From Chloroflexota bacterium (GTDB lineage Bacteria > Chloroflexota > Anaerolineae > UBA3071): 8,864 bases of DNA. The DNA lies in the NCBI GenBank assembly GCA_014383605.1, contig JACNHM010000210.1, forward strand, positions 1 to 8,864, written 5' to 3'. A model generated the notes under the pieces. The model saw nothing but the letters and a program-made list of their open reading frames with translations, had not been told where the DNA came from and ran no database searches. Position numbers and translations under genes: made by a program. Positions 1 through 5,955 of this stretch are shown in pieces. Position 1 is the stretch's first letter. Every line of letters starts with the position of its first letter.

Positions 1-69
1 GCTTCCTTTTTCCTCCCCTACCTCCTCGACGATCCGATCAAGTCTGGTGAGATCAAGATCTCCTTCCAT
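1..69 (-). CDS. N-terminus of a NuoE-like 24-kDa NADH dehydrogenase/hydrogenase subunit (partial, runs off left edge)
   Basis: Only the first 23 codons are visible, from an ATG at 69-67 to the window edge with no stop. The peptide reads MEGDLDLTRLDRIVEEV followed by GEEKGS. From memory, NuoE/HndA/HoxE-type thioredoxin-like [2Fe-2S] subunits begin this way: an acidic helix with a Leu-Asp-x-Ile core, then a G-x-x-KG[A/S] turn before the LIPxLQ helix. An AGGAGG lies at 81-86, 11 nt upstream of the ATG, which supports the start. The gene would be the first of a transcription unit separated from the cupin operon by the terminator at 160-191. Assignment rests on a very short stretch. The opposite strand is also open here (1-96), so the call is tentative. 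Confidence 0.4.
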   Translation of the reverse strand, partial: MEGDLDLTRLDRIVEEVGEEKGS

Positions 70-80
70 TTAGCAAGTTT

Positions 81-86
81 CCTCCT
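81..86 (-). promoter_or_regulatory. Ribosome binding site for the left-edge gene
   Basis: The minus strand reads AGGAGG, a perfect core Shine-Dalgarno, with an 11-nt spacer to the ATG at 69. The spacing is a little long. This site is the main reason for choosing that ATG. I see no convincing -10/-35 pair between here and the terminator. Confidence 0.45.
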
Positions 87-159
87 CATCCGATGAATCC
101 TGCAAGCGAGCGTCGGCTCATTCAGCTCAAGATGCCAACCCACCACAAACCCTAACAAG

Positions 160-191
160 AAAGGGATAGGGGGTTCTCTCCCTATCCCCTT
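160..191 (-). terminator. Rho-independent terminator, minus strand
   Basis: GGGATAGGG (188-180 on the minus strand) pairs perfectly with CCCTATCCC (171-163) across an 8-nt loop. On the minus-strand RNA the stem grows to 12 bp through one G-U and two A-U pairs (189-191 with 162-160). On the plus-strand RNA the same step is an A-C mismatch, so the structure is better as a minus-strand terminator. A modest U-rich run (UUUCUUGUU) follows. It lies 17 nt after the TAG at 208-210 and about 165 nt after the cupin stop, so it would end the aldo/keto reductase operon and insulate the gene leaving by the left edge. Confidence 0.6.
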
Positions 192-207
192 ATTGCGCTC
201 CAGCCCG

Positions 208-303
208 CTAGTGCACTTGCTTCAGAGCCAACTCGGCAGCGTTCACCAGCGGGTAGGCAATGCAAGAGGCAGAGGGCGCAGGATGTGTGCCCGTCTGAAG
301 GGT
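208..303 (-). pseudogene. Possible C-terminal remnant of a lost gene, or a small ORF without a start
   Basis: Between a TGA (304-306) and a TAG (208-210) one minus frame is open for 31 codons. Its last part reads SASCIAYPLVNAAELALKQVH, with the amphipathic helix and hydrophobic pattern of a real protein C-terminus rather than of random sequence. The terminator at 160-191 sits 17 nt after its stop, as expected after a genuine last gene. There is no ATG, and the only GTG leaves 12 codons. No matching coding sequence is seen upstream in the other frames. I do not recognise the parent family. It may be a degraded gene whose front was replaced, or chance. Confidence 0.22.
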
Positions 304-355
304 TCAAACCTCTATCAACTATAGCGTATTCGCTGGCCTTCGCCCATGATTGCCG

Positions 356-671
356 TCATACAGCTACTTTGTCGCCTCCGATGGGCGGGCAATGCAGGAC
401 GAAGTGGAAGTAGTCCGGCGTGTTCTCGACAAAAGTGTGCACTTCGCCGGGTTCCACCACGATGACATCGCCGGCGTGCAAAGTGATCGGCGTGTCGTCC
501 ACGATGATGGTGCTGCTGCCCCTGGCGGCGAGGTAGACCTGGCACAACTGCCGATGGCAGTGCGGTTCGTTGATGCCCTGGTTGGCAAAGCCGATGGCCG
601 GCAACGCCGGAAGGTCAAGCTCGTTGTACCAACCCTTGGCGGGTCTGGACTCATCGTTCCGCGATGATCAT
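356..671 (-). pseudogene. Small cupin-domain protein with an apparent +1 frameshift near its start
   Basis: The cupin core is clear. Motif 1 is HCHRQLCQVYLAARG, with Gln in place of the usual metal-binding Glu. Motif 2 is GDVIVVEPGEVHTFVEN, with its His. The product would be a single-domain beta-barrel of about 105 residues ending in GDKVAV. This reading frame has no ATG or GTG: it is bounded upstream by a TGA at 668-670 and has only a TTG at 604, which would remove the conserved first strand (GWYNELDLPAL). An ATG at 671, exactly 7 nt after the preceding stop, opens MIIAER and then meets TGA. Skipping the T of that TGA gives MIIAERESRPAKGWYNELD, a natural-looking N-terminus. So the gene is frameshifted by one base, either truly or by sequencing error, or it starts at TTG 604. 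Metal and substrate are unknown. Confidence 0.6.
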
Positions 672-678
672 TGCTGGC

Positions 679-1329
679 TCAGAAAACGAACGGTATCACT
701 CGCCACGTCCGGGCCTGATATTCCCGGTATTCATCGCCAAACTCACGGAGCAGCATGGCTTCCTCCTCACGGATGCGCAGCCATAAGGCCGGGGCAACGA
801 GTAAGAGGCTGACGATTACACCCCATAGGCTGCGAATGACGAGAGGAAAGCCCAGCACCCACAGCAAGGCTGCGCTGTACATCGGGTGCCTGACGGTGCG
901 GTACACACCGTCGGTGGCCAATTCTTGGCCGGGCAAGACGTCAGGGTCAGGCACGTAGAAACGGCCTAATGTCCGCACGGTCGCAAAACCCAAAGGAATG
1001 GCCATAGTGCAAAGGGCCAGTCCCAGCGCGCTCCAGGCTGCTGACCGCACGGCGGCCGGGCCATGGGTGCGCTCGTACACAGCGACAGGGATAAGCAGCA
1101 CGAAACCTACGCTGATCAGCACCCGCGTGAGGCCACGGCGTCTTCTCCGGCGCTCCGGCTGGACGAAGGACGCCGCCGCCAGCCACATCCCGGCGATCAA
1201 CAGGACGAACAGCGTGTTGGCCCAATCGCCCGTGAACCACCACAGCTCTCCAGCGGCCAGCGCCGGCATCCCCATGCTGAAAGCAGCGATGAAAGGTATG
1301 GCCATCAACCACTTCTGCCAGTTCTTCAT
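679..1329 (-). CDS. Isoprenylcysteine carboxyl methyltransferase (ICMT/PEMT)-family membrane protein
   Basis: This 216-aa integral membrane protein has hydrophobic segments near residues 8-26, 38-56, 68-85, 96-119, 152-164 and 168-186. The family signature lies at the C-terminal end: GVYRTVRHPMY (141-151) and a second block rich in Glu, REEEAMLLREFGDEYREY (187-204), followed by the usual short tail ending in IPF. In characterised relatives these two blocks bind S-adenosylmethionine and form the active site at the membrane surface. The bacterial substrate is not known and need not be a prenylated protein. I chose the ATG at 1329, which begins MKNWQKW directly before the first hydrophobic segment and lies 7 nt after the aldo/keto reductase stop. 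A GTG at 1368 would overlap that gene. No strong SD is visible, which suggests translational coupling. Confidence 0.8.
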   Translation of the reverse strand: MKNWQKWLMAIPFIAAFSMGMPALAAGELWWFTGDWANTLFVLLIAGMWLAAASFVQPERRRRRRGLTRVLISVGFVLLIPVAVYERTHGPAAVRSAAWSALGLALCTMAIPLGFATVRTLGRFYVPDPDVLPGQELATDGVYRTVRHPMYSAALLWVLGFPLVIRSLWGVIVSLLLVAPALWLRIREEEAMLLREFGDEYREYQARTWRVIPFVF

Positions 1330-1336
1330 GAGTGGG

Positions 1337-2275
1337 TCATGTTCTGATTGCCTGCGGGTGATCGTCACGCACCAGGGCGAGGCCGGCTGCCCTGGCGTTG
1401 GACTCCACCTGCTCCACCGACTTGCAGCCGGGGATCACACTGGTGACCGCCGGGCGGTGCAGGCACCAGGCCAGCGCCCACGGCGCCATGTCCACGCCGG
1501 CGGGCACTTCGTTCTGCCGAATCTCCTGCACCTGGCGCAGTTGTTCCTGCACGCGTTCCTGATCCCGAGAGGCGCGCACGTCATTGGGGGCGGTGAAGCG
1601 CGTGCCGGGCTGGTACTTGCCGCTGAGCAAGCCGCTGGCCAAAGGCACGCGCGCCAGCACGCCCAGGTCCTGCGCCATGCTGTGTGGGAAGATGCTCTCC
1701 TCCGGCCGGCGATCCAGGCGGTTGTAGACCACCTGCAGCACGCTGGCGCCTACCTCGGAGGCTCTGCTCGCCTGATGCAGGGGGTCAATGCCGGAGCTGA
1801 TGGAGAGGCCCAGGAAGCGCACCTTGCCCGCCTCCACCTGCTTGTGCAGCATCGTCCACAGATCGTCGTTGTCGAAGGCCTCGTCGCGGCCGGAGTGGAA
1901 CTGGTACAGGTCAATGACGTCCGTCTGCAGGGCCCGCAGGGAGTCCTCGAGCTGTTGGCGCACCTCGTCCGGCGCAAACAGATCATCCCGATCCAGGTGT
2001 CCTTTGAAGCGGTGGCCGAACTTGGTGGCCACGATCCAGTCGTCCCGCTCGTGTCGTATGGCCTGCTCCACCAGCGACTCCGAGAGGTGATCGCCGTAGC
2101 ATTCGGCGGTGTCAATCAGGTTGATGCCCAGTTCCTTGGCGCGGCCCAGGATACGGTCCACTTCCGGCTGAGTGAACTGCTGGCCCCACTCCCCGCCGAA
2201 CTGCCAGGTGCCCACGCCCACCACCGAGACGCGCAGTCCCGTCTTGCCCAGCCGCCGGTATTTCATGGTCGTCAT
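1337..2275 (-). CDS. Aldo/keto reductase
   Basis: This 312-aa NAD(P)H-dependent oxidoreductase has the (beta/alpha)8 barrel pattern of the AKR superfamily. The full catalytic tetrad is visible: Asp55 and Tyr60 in NLIDTAECYG, Lys85 in IVATKFGHRF and His127 in DLYQFHSGRD. The cofactor phosphate-binding region is near IPGCKSVEQVESN (291-303). It opens with KYRRLGKTGLRVSVVGVGTW, the usual first strand. Length and motifs are normal, so it should be active in the cytoplasm, but the carbonyl substrate cannot be read from sequence. The ATG at 2275 follows a GAGGAGAGGAGGG Shine-Dalgarno. A second ATG at 2266 is possible but farther from it. It is the first gene of a three-gene operon with the ICMT-like protein and the cupin. 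Confidence 0.93.
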   Translation of the reverse strand: MTTMKYRRLGKTGLRVSVVGVGTWQFGGEWGQQFTQPEVDRILGRAKELGINLIDTAECYGDHLSESLVEQAIRHERDDWIVATKFGHRFKGHLDRDDLFAPDEVRQQLEDSLRALQTDVIDLYQFHSGRDEAFDNDDLWTMLHKQVEAGKVRFLGLSISSGIDPLHQASRASEVGASVLQVVYNRLDRRPEESIFPHSMAQDLGVLARVPLASGLLSGKYQPGTRFTAPNDVRASRDQERVQEQLRQVQEIRQNEVPAGVDMAPWALAWCLHRPAVTSVIPGCKSVEQVESNARAAGLALVRDDHPQAIRT

Positions 2276-2399
2276 ACGGCCAATTCCCTCCTCTCCTCTA
2301 TCAAGCAGCGCTCTTGCAATCTGTTCTGTCTCCGAAAAACCTCTCCATCGTTCTCCCAGCATCAGCGCATTGGGGGTAGATTATCTCCCGCCAGCAATT
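2276..2399 (-). promoter_or_regulatory. Leader of the aldo/keto reductase operon with strong ribosome binding site
   Basis: The minus strand at 2298-2286 reads GAGGAGAGGAGGG, with two overlapping SD cores. The nearer GGAGG is 11 nt from the ATG at 2275. A possible -10 (TAATCT, 2383-2378) is preceded 18 nt upstream by a poor -35-like TTTATT. That hexamer lies in the left copy of the direct repeat flanking the palindromic element, so the insertion could have contributed to the promoter. The promoter part is weak. Confidence 0.4.
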
Positions 2400-2408
2400 C
2401 CAATAAAC
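2400..2408 (+). repeat. Left 9-bp direct repeat (putative target-site duplication)
   Basis: CCAATAAAC, identical to 2615-2623 and immediately outside the left terminal inverted repeat of the palindromic element. Confidence 0.6.
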
Positions 2409-2409
2409 G

Positions 2410-2614
2410 CAGTACCGCAAAACTTGCTATGCGCCTACGGGGCGAGCGTCGGTCGAGTAGGACTGGAGCGCAGCGCAAGGCCGTATCGAGACCCGCCAGC
2501 GGCTCTGGCCACGGATTCTGCGCCGCGAAGCCGCGCCTTGATCTCCATACGCACCCGAGGCGCTACTCGACCGGCAGTGCTCATCTGCACCCGATAGCAA
2601 CTTTTGCGCCATTG
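2410..2614. mobile_element. MITE-like palindromic element, 205 bp, with 9-bp flanking direct repeats
   Basis: The two ends are imperfect inverted repeats. Positions 2410-2430 match the reverse complement of 2594-2614 at 17 of 21 bases, sharing CGCAAAA and TTGCTAT. An inner block CGGTCGAGTAG (2450-2460) pairs perfectly with CTACTCGACCG (2563-2573). A third block at 2482-2491 pairs with 2542-2551 at 9 of 10. Outside the ends, CCAATAAAC occurs at 2400-2408 and again at 2615-2623 in direct orientation, as a target-site duplication would. One extra base (2409) sits between the left copy and the repeat. No transposase-like frame is inside, so it would need help from a full-length IS elsewhere. IS4-type elements often make 9-bp duplications, but I cannot name the family. 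Transcribed, it would form a long hairpin and may end recJ transcription. Confidence 0.65.
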
Positions 2615-2623
2615 CCAATAAAC
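2615..2623 (+). repeat. Right 9-bp direct repeat (putative target-site duplication)
   Basis: CCAATAAAC, identical to 2400-2408 and directly abutting the right terminal inverted repeat. The stretch from here to the recJ stop at 2664 holds nothing else I can name. Confidence 0.6.
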
Positions 2624-2663
2624 CTTCGGGGTGGAGCGGGGTCCGTTTGCAAAGAGATGATCC

Positions 2664-5018
2664 CTAGGACCACGACAATGATCGCCATGACTCCCTATCG
2701 GCGTGGACAAAATGTGAACGATAGGCTGCTGTTTCTTCCAGCAGAGCCTTCAATTTAGCAGCTATCTGAGGCAGATCAGCACTGACCGATTCGCGGCCCG
2801 TTGCCAGATGAATCTCATCACTGTTTTCATCTTCCTCTTCGGCGAGTTTCACAAGATGCCCTCGGGCCACGAGCCAACCGATACCCACCCGCACGGTTGA
2901 TTCCCGCTGAGCGGTGGCCTGTGCCAAGATCGAGATGCTGGCCCGCCCCCCACTGGAATTCAGCACATGCTTGATCAGGCCAGCCAAGCGTTTCAGGAAC
3001 TTCGCGGGTTGATCCAAGCCAGGGTCTATCCCAAAGAGATAAACCACTTCCGGCGAAACCCTGTCCAGCACGGTTTGCAGCTCGGTGGGGCCAGGAGGTG
3101 TAGTCCAGATGACCAGAGCTTTGGCGGGCGACAGTTCGTACCGTCCCAGGCCAGCGGTCTCCGCCTTGGCCCCCGCCTCGCTCCATACCTGCACATCCCC
3201 TTGCGCTCGCAAGCGCTCCAGCACTCTCCGTGGATTGAGCACCTGCCTGTGATCCACAACTTCGATGGCTGGTCGCTGGGGTTGAAGCGCAACAGCAACC
3301 TCTTCGATCAGGCGGGCGTCCACCCACTCCACCTGCACGTCCCGCTGGCCGCGATAGTCGCTGGCCCGCGCGACGTAGGCCAGATCGAACCGCACTTGCG
3401 GCAGCGGCTGGCCAACACCCCGCCACCAGATCACCTTCTGTGCCACGCCCTCATCGTCTTCCACAACTAACTGCAAATGCTCATCGTTGCGGCCCACAGG
3501 AGAGTGTCTTTTCAGCAAGAGCCCCTTGCTGGCCAGCGTGAGCGGCGGGTTGCCCTGCCCGAAGGGCGCCAACCTTTCCAGTTGCTCCACCAGCTCGAGG
3601 GATAGATCGGCCAGCGGCAGATAGCCATCTATCTGCAGACCCGGTCGGAGCCCTTCGCCTACCGGCAGCATCTCCGACACGGTGCGCGACAGAGCACGCC
3701 GGAATTCGGGGATGCGCTCGGGGTCAATGGATAGCCCGGCAGCCATGGGGTGGCCGCCGAAACCCTCCAGCATCTCTTGCTGGGCGGCGATGGCCGCGCT
3801 GATGTTGCAACCCTTGATGGAACGGGCCGATCCCCGCCCCAACTCGCCAGGCGGGGTGGCGATGAGAATGGTTGGCTTGCCGTATCGCTCGACCAACCGG
3901 CTGGCCACGATGCCGACAATCCCGGGCGGCCAAGATGCATGGCTCAGCACTAACGCGCCATATTCCAGCAACGAAGGATCACGCTCAACCTGCTCCCGTG
4001 CCGCCTGAGTGACCTGATCACACAGCAGCTTGCGCCTGGCGTTCAGCCCCTCCAGTTCGGTGGCCAGGATGCGCGCGCGGGTCAGGTCGTCGGTGGTCAG
4101 GAACTCCACGGCGACGTGGGCATCGGCCAAGCGACCCAGGGCATTGAGGCGAGGCGCCAGGACGAAGCCGATGTGCTCCTCTGTCAGCCAGTGGGGATTG
4201 AGTTCGGCCATCTCCATGATCACCTGCAACCCCAGCCGCTTGGTATGACGCAGAGCCTCAAGTCCTCGCTGCAGCAGGTAACGGACATCTCCGGTCTGCA
4301 CCGCCACGTCGGCCACGATCCCCAGGGCCAGCAGGTCGAGATACTGGGCCGCTCCCTCCGGCCGTCCCGCTCGCTCGTACAGCGTTTCCGCCAGCTTGTA
4401 AGCGCATCCCACTCCTGGCAATTCGCGCAGAGGATGTGTGCCCGGAAGCATCTTGGGGTTCACCACCGCCTGGGCTGCGGGTAAGGTGGGGGGCAGATCG
4501 TGGTGATCGGTGATGATCACATCCACGCCCTGCGCCTGGGCGTAGGCAACGGCCTCGTGGGCAGTGACGCCGGTATCGCAGGTCAGGACGAGATCAACCC
4601 CCTCCGCGATGAGCCGTTTCAGCACAGGGAGATTGACGCCGTGGCCCTCCTTGCGGCGATGCGGGACGTGATAGCGAATGGTCGGCTCTGGCGACGAACC
4701 CTGCCAGGCTGCCAACTCCCTCAGCGTGGAAACCAGAATCGTCGTTGACGTCTGCCCATCCACGTCGAAATCGCCCCAGACGCAGATCGTCTCTCCCCGC
4801 CGGATGGCCTTCTCCAGTCGCTCCGCCGCCTCGATCATGTTCGGGAGATCAGAAGGCGGCGCGGGCCGATAGCAATCGGGATCGAGGAAAGCCCTGGCCG
4901 CCTTGATCTGAGTGAACCCCCGCCGGGCCAAAGTCCGCGCCACCAGGGGATGTCCGCCGATGGTGGATTGGAGTTCGTTGGGTACTGCGATGTCGGATGG
5001 CTCGAGCCATTCTTTCAC
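2664..5018 (-). CDS. recJ: Single-stranded-DNA-specific 5'-3' exonuclease RecJ, long form
   Basis: This 784-aa protein carries the DHH phosphoesterase motifs: GDFDVDG (82-88), TCDTG (146-150), TDHHDLPP (170-177) and GIVADV (233-238), which supply the Mn/Mg ligands. The DHHA1 domain follows, with SWPPGIVGI (362-370), GRGSARS (394-400) and GGHPMAAG (421-428). An OB-fold-like domain (about 455-570) includes APFGQGNPPL. RecJ degrades ssDNA 5'-3' in recombination and repair in the cytoplasm. Residues 580-784 are an extra C-terminal region, longer than E. coli RecJ (577 aa), with a winged-helix-like stretch near 690-725 and an acidic run (EEEDEN). The start is a GTG at 5018 with AGAGGA at 5027-5032, 8 nt upstream. 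The frame stays open to 5378, but that extension only shadows the nuclease gene and its composition is unlike RecJ. Confidence 0.95.
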   Translation of the reverse strand: MKEWLEPSDIAVPNELQSTIGGHPLVARTLARRGFTQIKAARAFLDPDCYRPAPPSDLPNMIEAAERLEKAIRRGETICVWGDFDVDGQTSTTILVSTLRELAAWQGSSPEPTIRYHVPHRRKEGHGVNLPVLKRLIAEGVDLVLTCDTGVTAHEAVAYAQAQGVDVIITDHHDLPPTLPAAQAVVNPKMLPGTHPLRELPGVGCAYKLAETLYERAGRPEGAAQYLDLLALGIVADVAVQTGDVRYLLQRGLEALRHTKRLGLQVIMEMAELNPHWLTEEHIGFVLAPRLNALGRLADAHVAVEFLTTDDLTRARILATELEGLNARRKLLCDQVTQAAREQVERDPSLLEYGALVLSHASWPPGIVGIVASRLVERYGKPTILIATPPGELGRGSARSIKGCNISAAIAAQQEMLEGFGGHPMAAGLSIDPERIPEFRRALSRTVSEMLPVGEGLRPGLQIDGYLPLADLSLELVEQLERLAPFGQGNPPLTLASKGLLLKRHSPVGRNDEHLQLVVEDDEGVAQKVIWWRGVGQPLPQVRFDLAYVARASDYRGQRDVQVEWVDARLIEEVAVALQPQRPAIEVVDHRQVLNPRRVLERLRAQGDVQVWSEAGAKAETAGLGRYELSPAKALVIWTTPPGPTELQTVLDRVSPEVVYLFGIDPGLDQPAKFLKRLAGLIKHVLNSSGGRASISILAQATAQRESTVRVGIGWLVARGHLVKLAEEEDENSDEIHLATGRESVSADLPQIAAKLKALLEETAAYRSHFVHADRESWRSLSWS

Positions 5019-5026
5019 TGCGTCTG

Positions 5027-5032
5027 TCCTCT
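5027..5032 (-). promoter_or_regulatory. Ribosome binding site deciding the recJ GTG start
   Basis: The minus strand reads AGAGGA with an 8-nt spacer to the GTG at 5018. It sets the start inside a frame that is open for another 120 codons upstream. Confidence 0.6.
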
Positions 5033-5038
5033 GGTAGG

Positions 5039-5067
5039 TTCGTAATTCGTAACCCCGGTATTCGTAA
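5039..5067. repeat. TTCGTAA short repeats in the nuclease-recJ gap
   Basis: TTCGTAA occurs twice in tandem at 5039-5052 and a third time at 5061-5067, separated by CCCCGGTA. It fills the part of the 103-nt nuclease-recJ gap nearest the recJ SD. Confidence 0.5.
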
Positions 5068-5086
5068 ACTCGGCAAATGGGGCCAA

Positions 5087-5126
5087 CGCTTCCCAGTTTC
5101 CCAATCCACCAATTTACCAGTCTACC
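5087..5126 (-). repeat. Degenerate 8-bp tandem repeat, five units (copy A)
   Basis: On the minus strand the units are GGTAGACT, GGTAAATT, GGTGGATT, GGGAAACT and GGGAAGCG, strictly 8 bp apart. The first unit supplies the TAG stop of the nuclease gene. The same repeat, with the unit GGTAAATT shared exactly, is found at 8244-8282. It resembles the short tandemly repeated sequences scattered between genes in several filamentous or large-genome bacteria. Confidence 0.65.
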
Positions 5127-5955
5127 CGTACTCGATCTCCGCAATCTGCTCGAAGTCCAGTGAAATGTCAAAAGCGTCATCCATCTCCTGCTCGTCCTCC
5201 GCCTCGTCGAGAAGGCCTGCCTTGACCCCGCGCCGGCACAGGGAACGATAGGGGCAATAGCGGCAGCGACGCTCCTGGCTGGTGAGCGGGAAATCCTCGT
5301 CGCCCAGTCCCTTGATCTCCTCGATGAGCGAGGCCAGGTAGATGCCATCCGCTTTGAGCTGGGCTGTATCATAGGCAAACCGTTCGGGGGGCGCGGGGAA
5401 ATTGGCGAACCAGTAGACCATCTCCACCTGCTCCGGCTGCAGCGGCCGGCCCCCGTTCAGGTGAGAACCAGCCTGCACCAGCAGGTAGGGGTAGACCCTG
5501 GTCTGTAGTCGCTCGGCCAGCCACTGGCGACGGGATCGTCTGCGGGAGCTCTTCCAATCCACGATGACGGCCCGCTGACCAGCGTCTACAGCAACGAGAT
5601 CATATTTGGCCACCAGACGATGGCCGCTCAGCGGTCCGGACAGGACGATTTCGGGATAGCGCAGCGACGGCAGATCAGCCGGCCCGCTTTCCAGATAGTT
5701 GCGCCACCAGCGACGGAGGTCGTCGTCGGTCACCGCTCTTGACAAGCGGTCTGGTGGAATGCCCAGCGTGTGTTGGTGAACCAGGCGATGAAAGGCGGCT
5801 CCCTGCTGGAGGTAGCGCTCGTTTTCCAGGGCTGGCTCCGCCTCCACCGCAGGCCAGGCCAGGCGCAGCAGATAACGCAGTTGGAAGCGTCGCCGGCAAT
5901 CCACGTAGTCCTGGAGGCTAGCCTGGCTGAATTGGAAGTCGGGGGGTAGGGTCAT
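5122..5955 (-). CDS. Stand-alone RecB/Cas4-family PD-(D/E)XK nuclease with predicted Fe-S cluster
   Basis: This 277-aa protein has the RecB-family nuclease motifs in order: His56 in GAAFHRLVH, Asp119 in AKYDLVAV, Asp133-x-Lys135 in VIVDWKSS, and the QxxxY motif Q151TRVY155. Four cysteines suit a [4Fe-4S] cluster as in AddB, Cas4 and Dna2: Cys20 in the N-terminal helix (YVDCRRRF), and Cys231, Cys234 and Cys240 in CRYCPYRSLC. All key residues are present, so it should cut DNA. An acidic tail (about 250-275) follows. I chose the ATG at 5955, which overlaps the helicase stop as ATGA, over an in-frame TTG at 5973. This implies translational coupling. It most likely supplies nuclease activity to the helicase pair upstream. 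A CRISPR Cas4 role is unlikely, since no cas gene or array is here. Confidence 0.88.
   Translation of the reverse strand: MTLPPDFQFSQASLQDYVDCRRRFQLRYLLRLAWPAVEAEPALENERYLQQGAAFHRLVHQHTLGIPPDRLSRAVTDDDLRRWWRNYLESGPADLPSLRYPEIVLSGPLSGHRLVAKYDLVAVDAGQRAVIVDWKSSRRRSRRQWLAERLQTRVYPYLLVQAGSHLNGGRPLQPEQVEMVYWFANFPAPPERFAYDTAQLKADGIYLASLIEEIKGLGDEDFPLTSQERRCRYCPYRSLCRRGVKAGLLDEAEDEQEMDDAFDISLDFEQIAEIEYG

Larger units (their letters stand above)
70..355. other. Intergenic region between the cupin and the left-edge gene
   Basis: This stretch holds the orphan frame at 208-303, the terminator at 160-191 and the SD at 81-86. From 307 to 355 I see nothing that can be named. A T-arm-like GGTTCAAACC occurs at 301-310 but no tRNA can be built around it. 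Confidence 0.6.

Noticed and set aside
1..96. Plus-strand frame ending in a TGA at 94-96 that could be the tail of a gene entering from the left
   Set aside because: Its text is plausible (SFFLPYLLDDPIKSG), but the minus-strand alternative has an SD, an ATG and a family-like N-terminus. Not fully excluded.
240..325. tRNA suggested by GGTTCAAACC at 301-310
   Set aside because: The T-stem has a mismatch and no matching acceptor, D-arm or anticodon arm can be built upstream.
2427..2710. Short minus-strand frames between recJ and the reductase
   Set aside because: They lie in or across the palindromic element and read as products of its inverted repeats. No SD or family resemblance.
998..2758. 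Plus-strand frame open for 586 codons
   Set aside because: It lies opposite the aldo/keto reductase and the palindromic element, has low-complexity Ala/Arg/Pro-rich text without domain motifs, and is a GC-rich antisense shadow.
5019..5378. N-terminal extension of recJ by 120 residues
   Set aside because: It overlaps the nuclease gene in another frame, passes through the repeat gap and has shadow-like Arg/Ser-rich composition. The GTG at 5018 has a good SD and gives a normal RecJ N-terminus.
5122..5955. Cas4 of a CRISPR system
   Set aside because: The fold family is the same, but there is no repeat-spacer array and no other cas gene. The ATGA coupling to a UvrD-like helicase points to an AddAB-like role.
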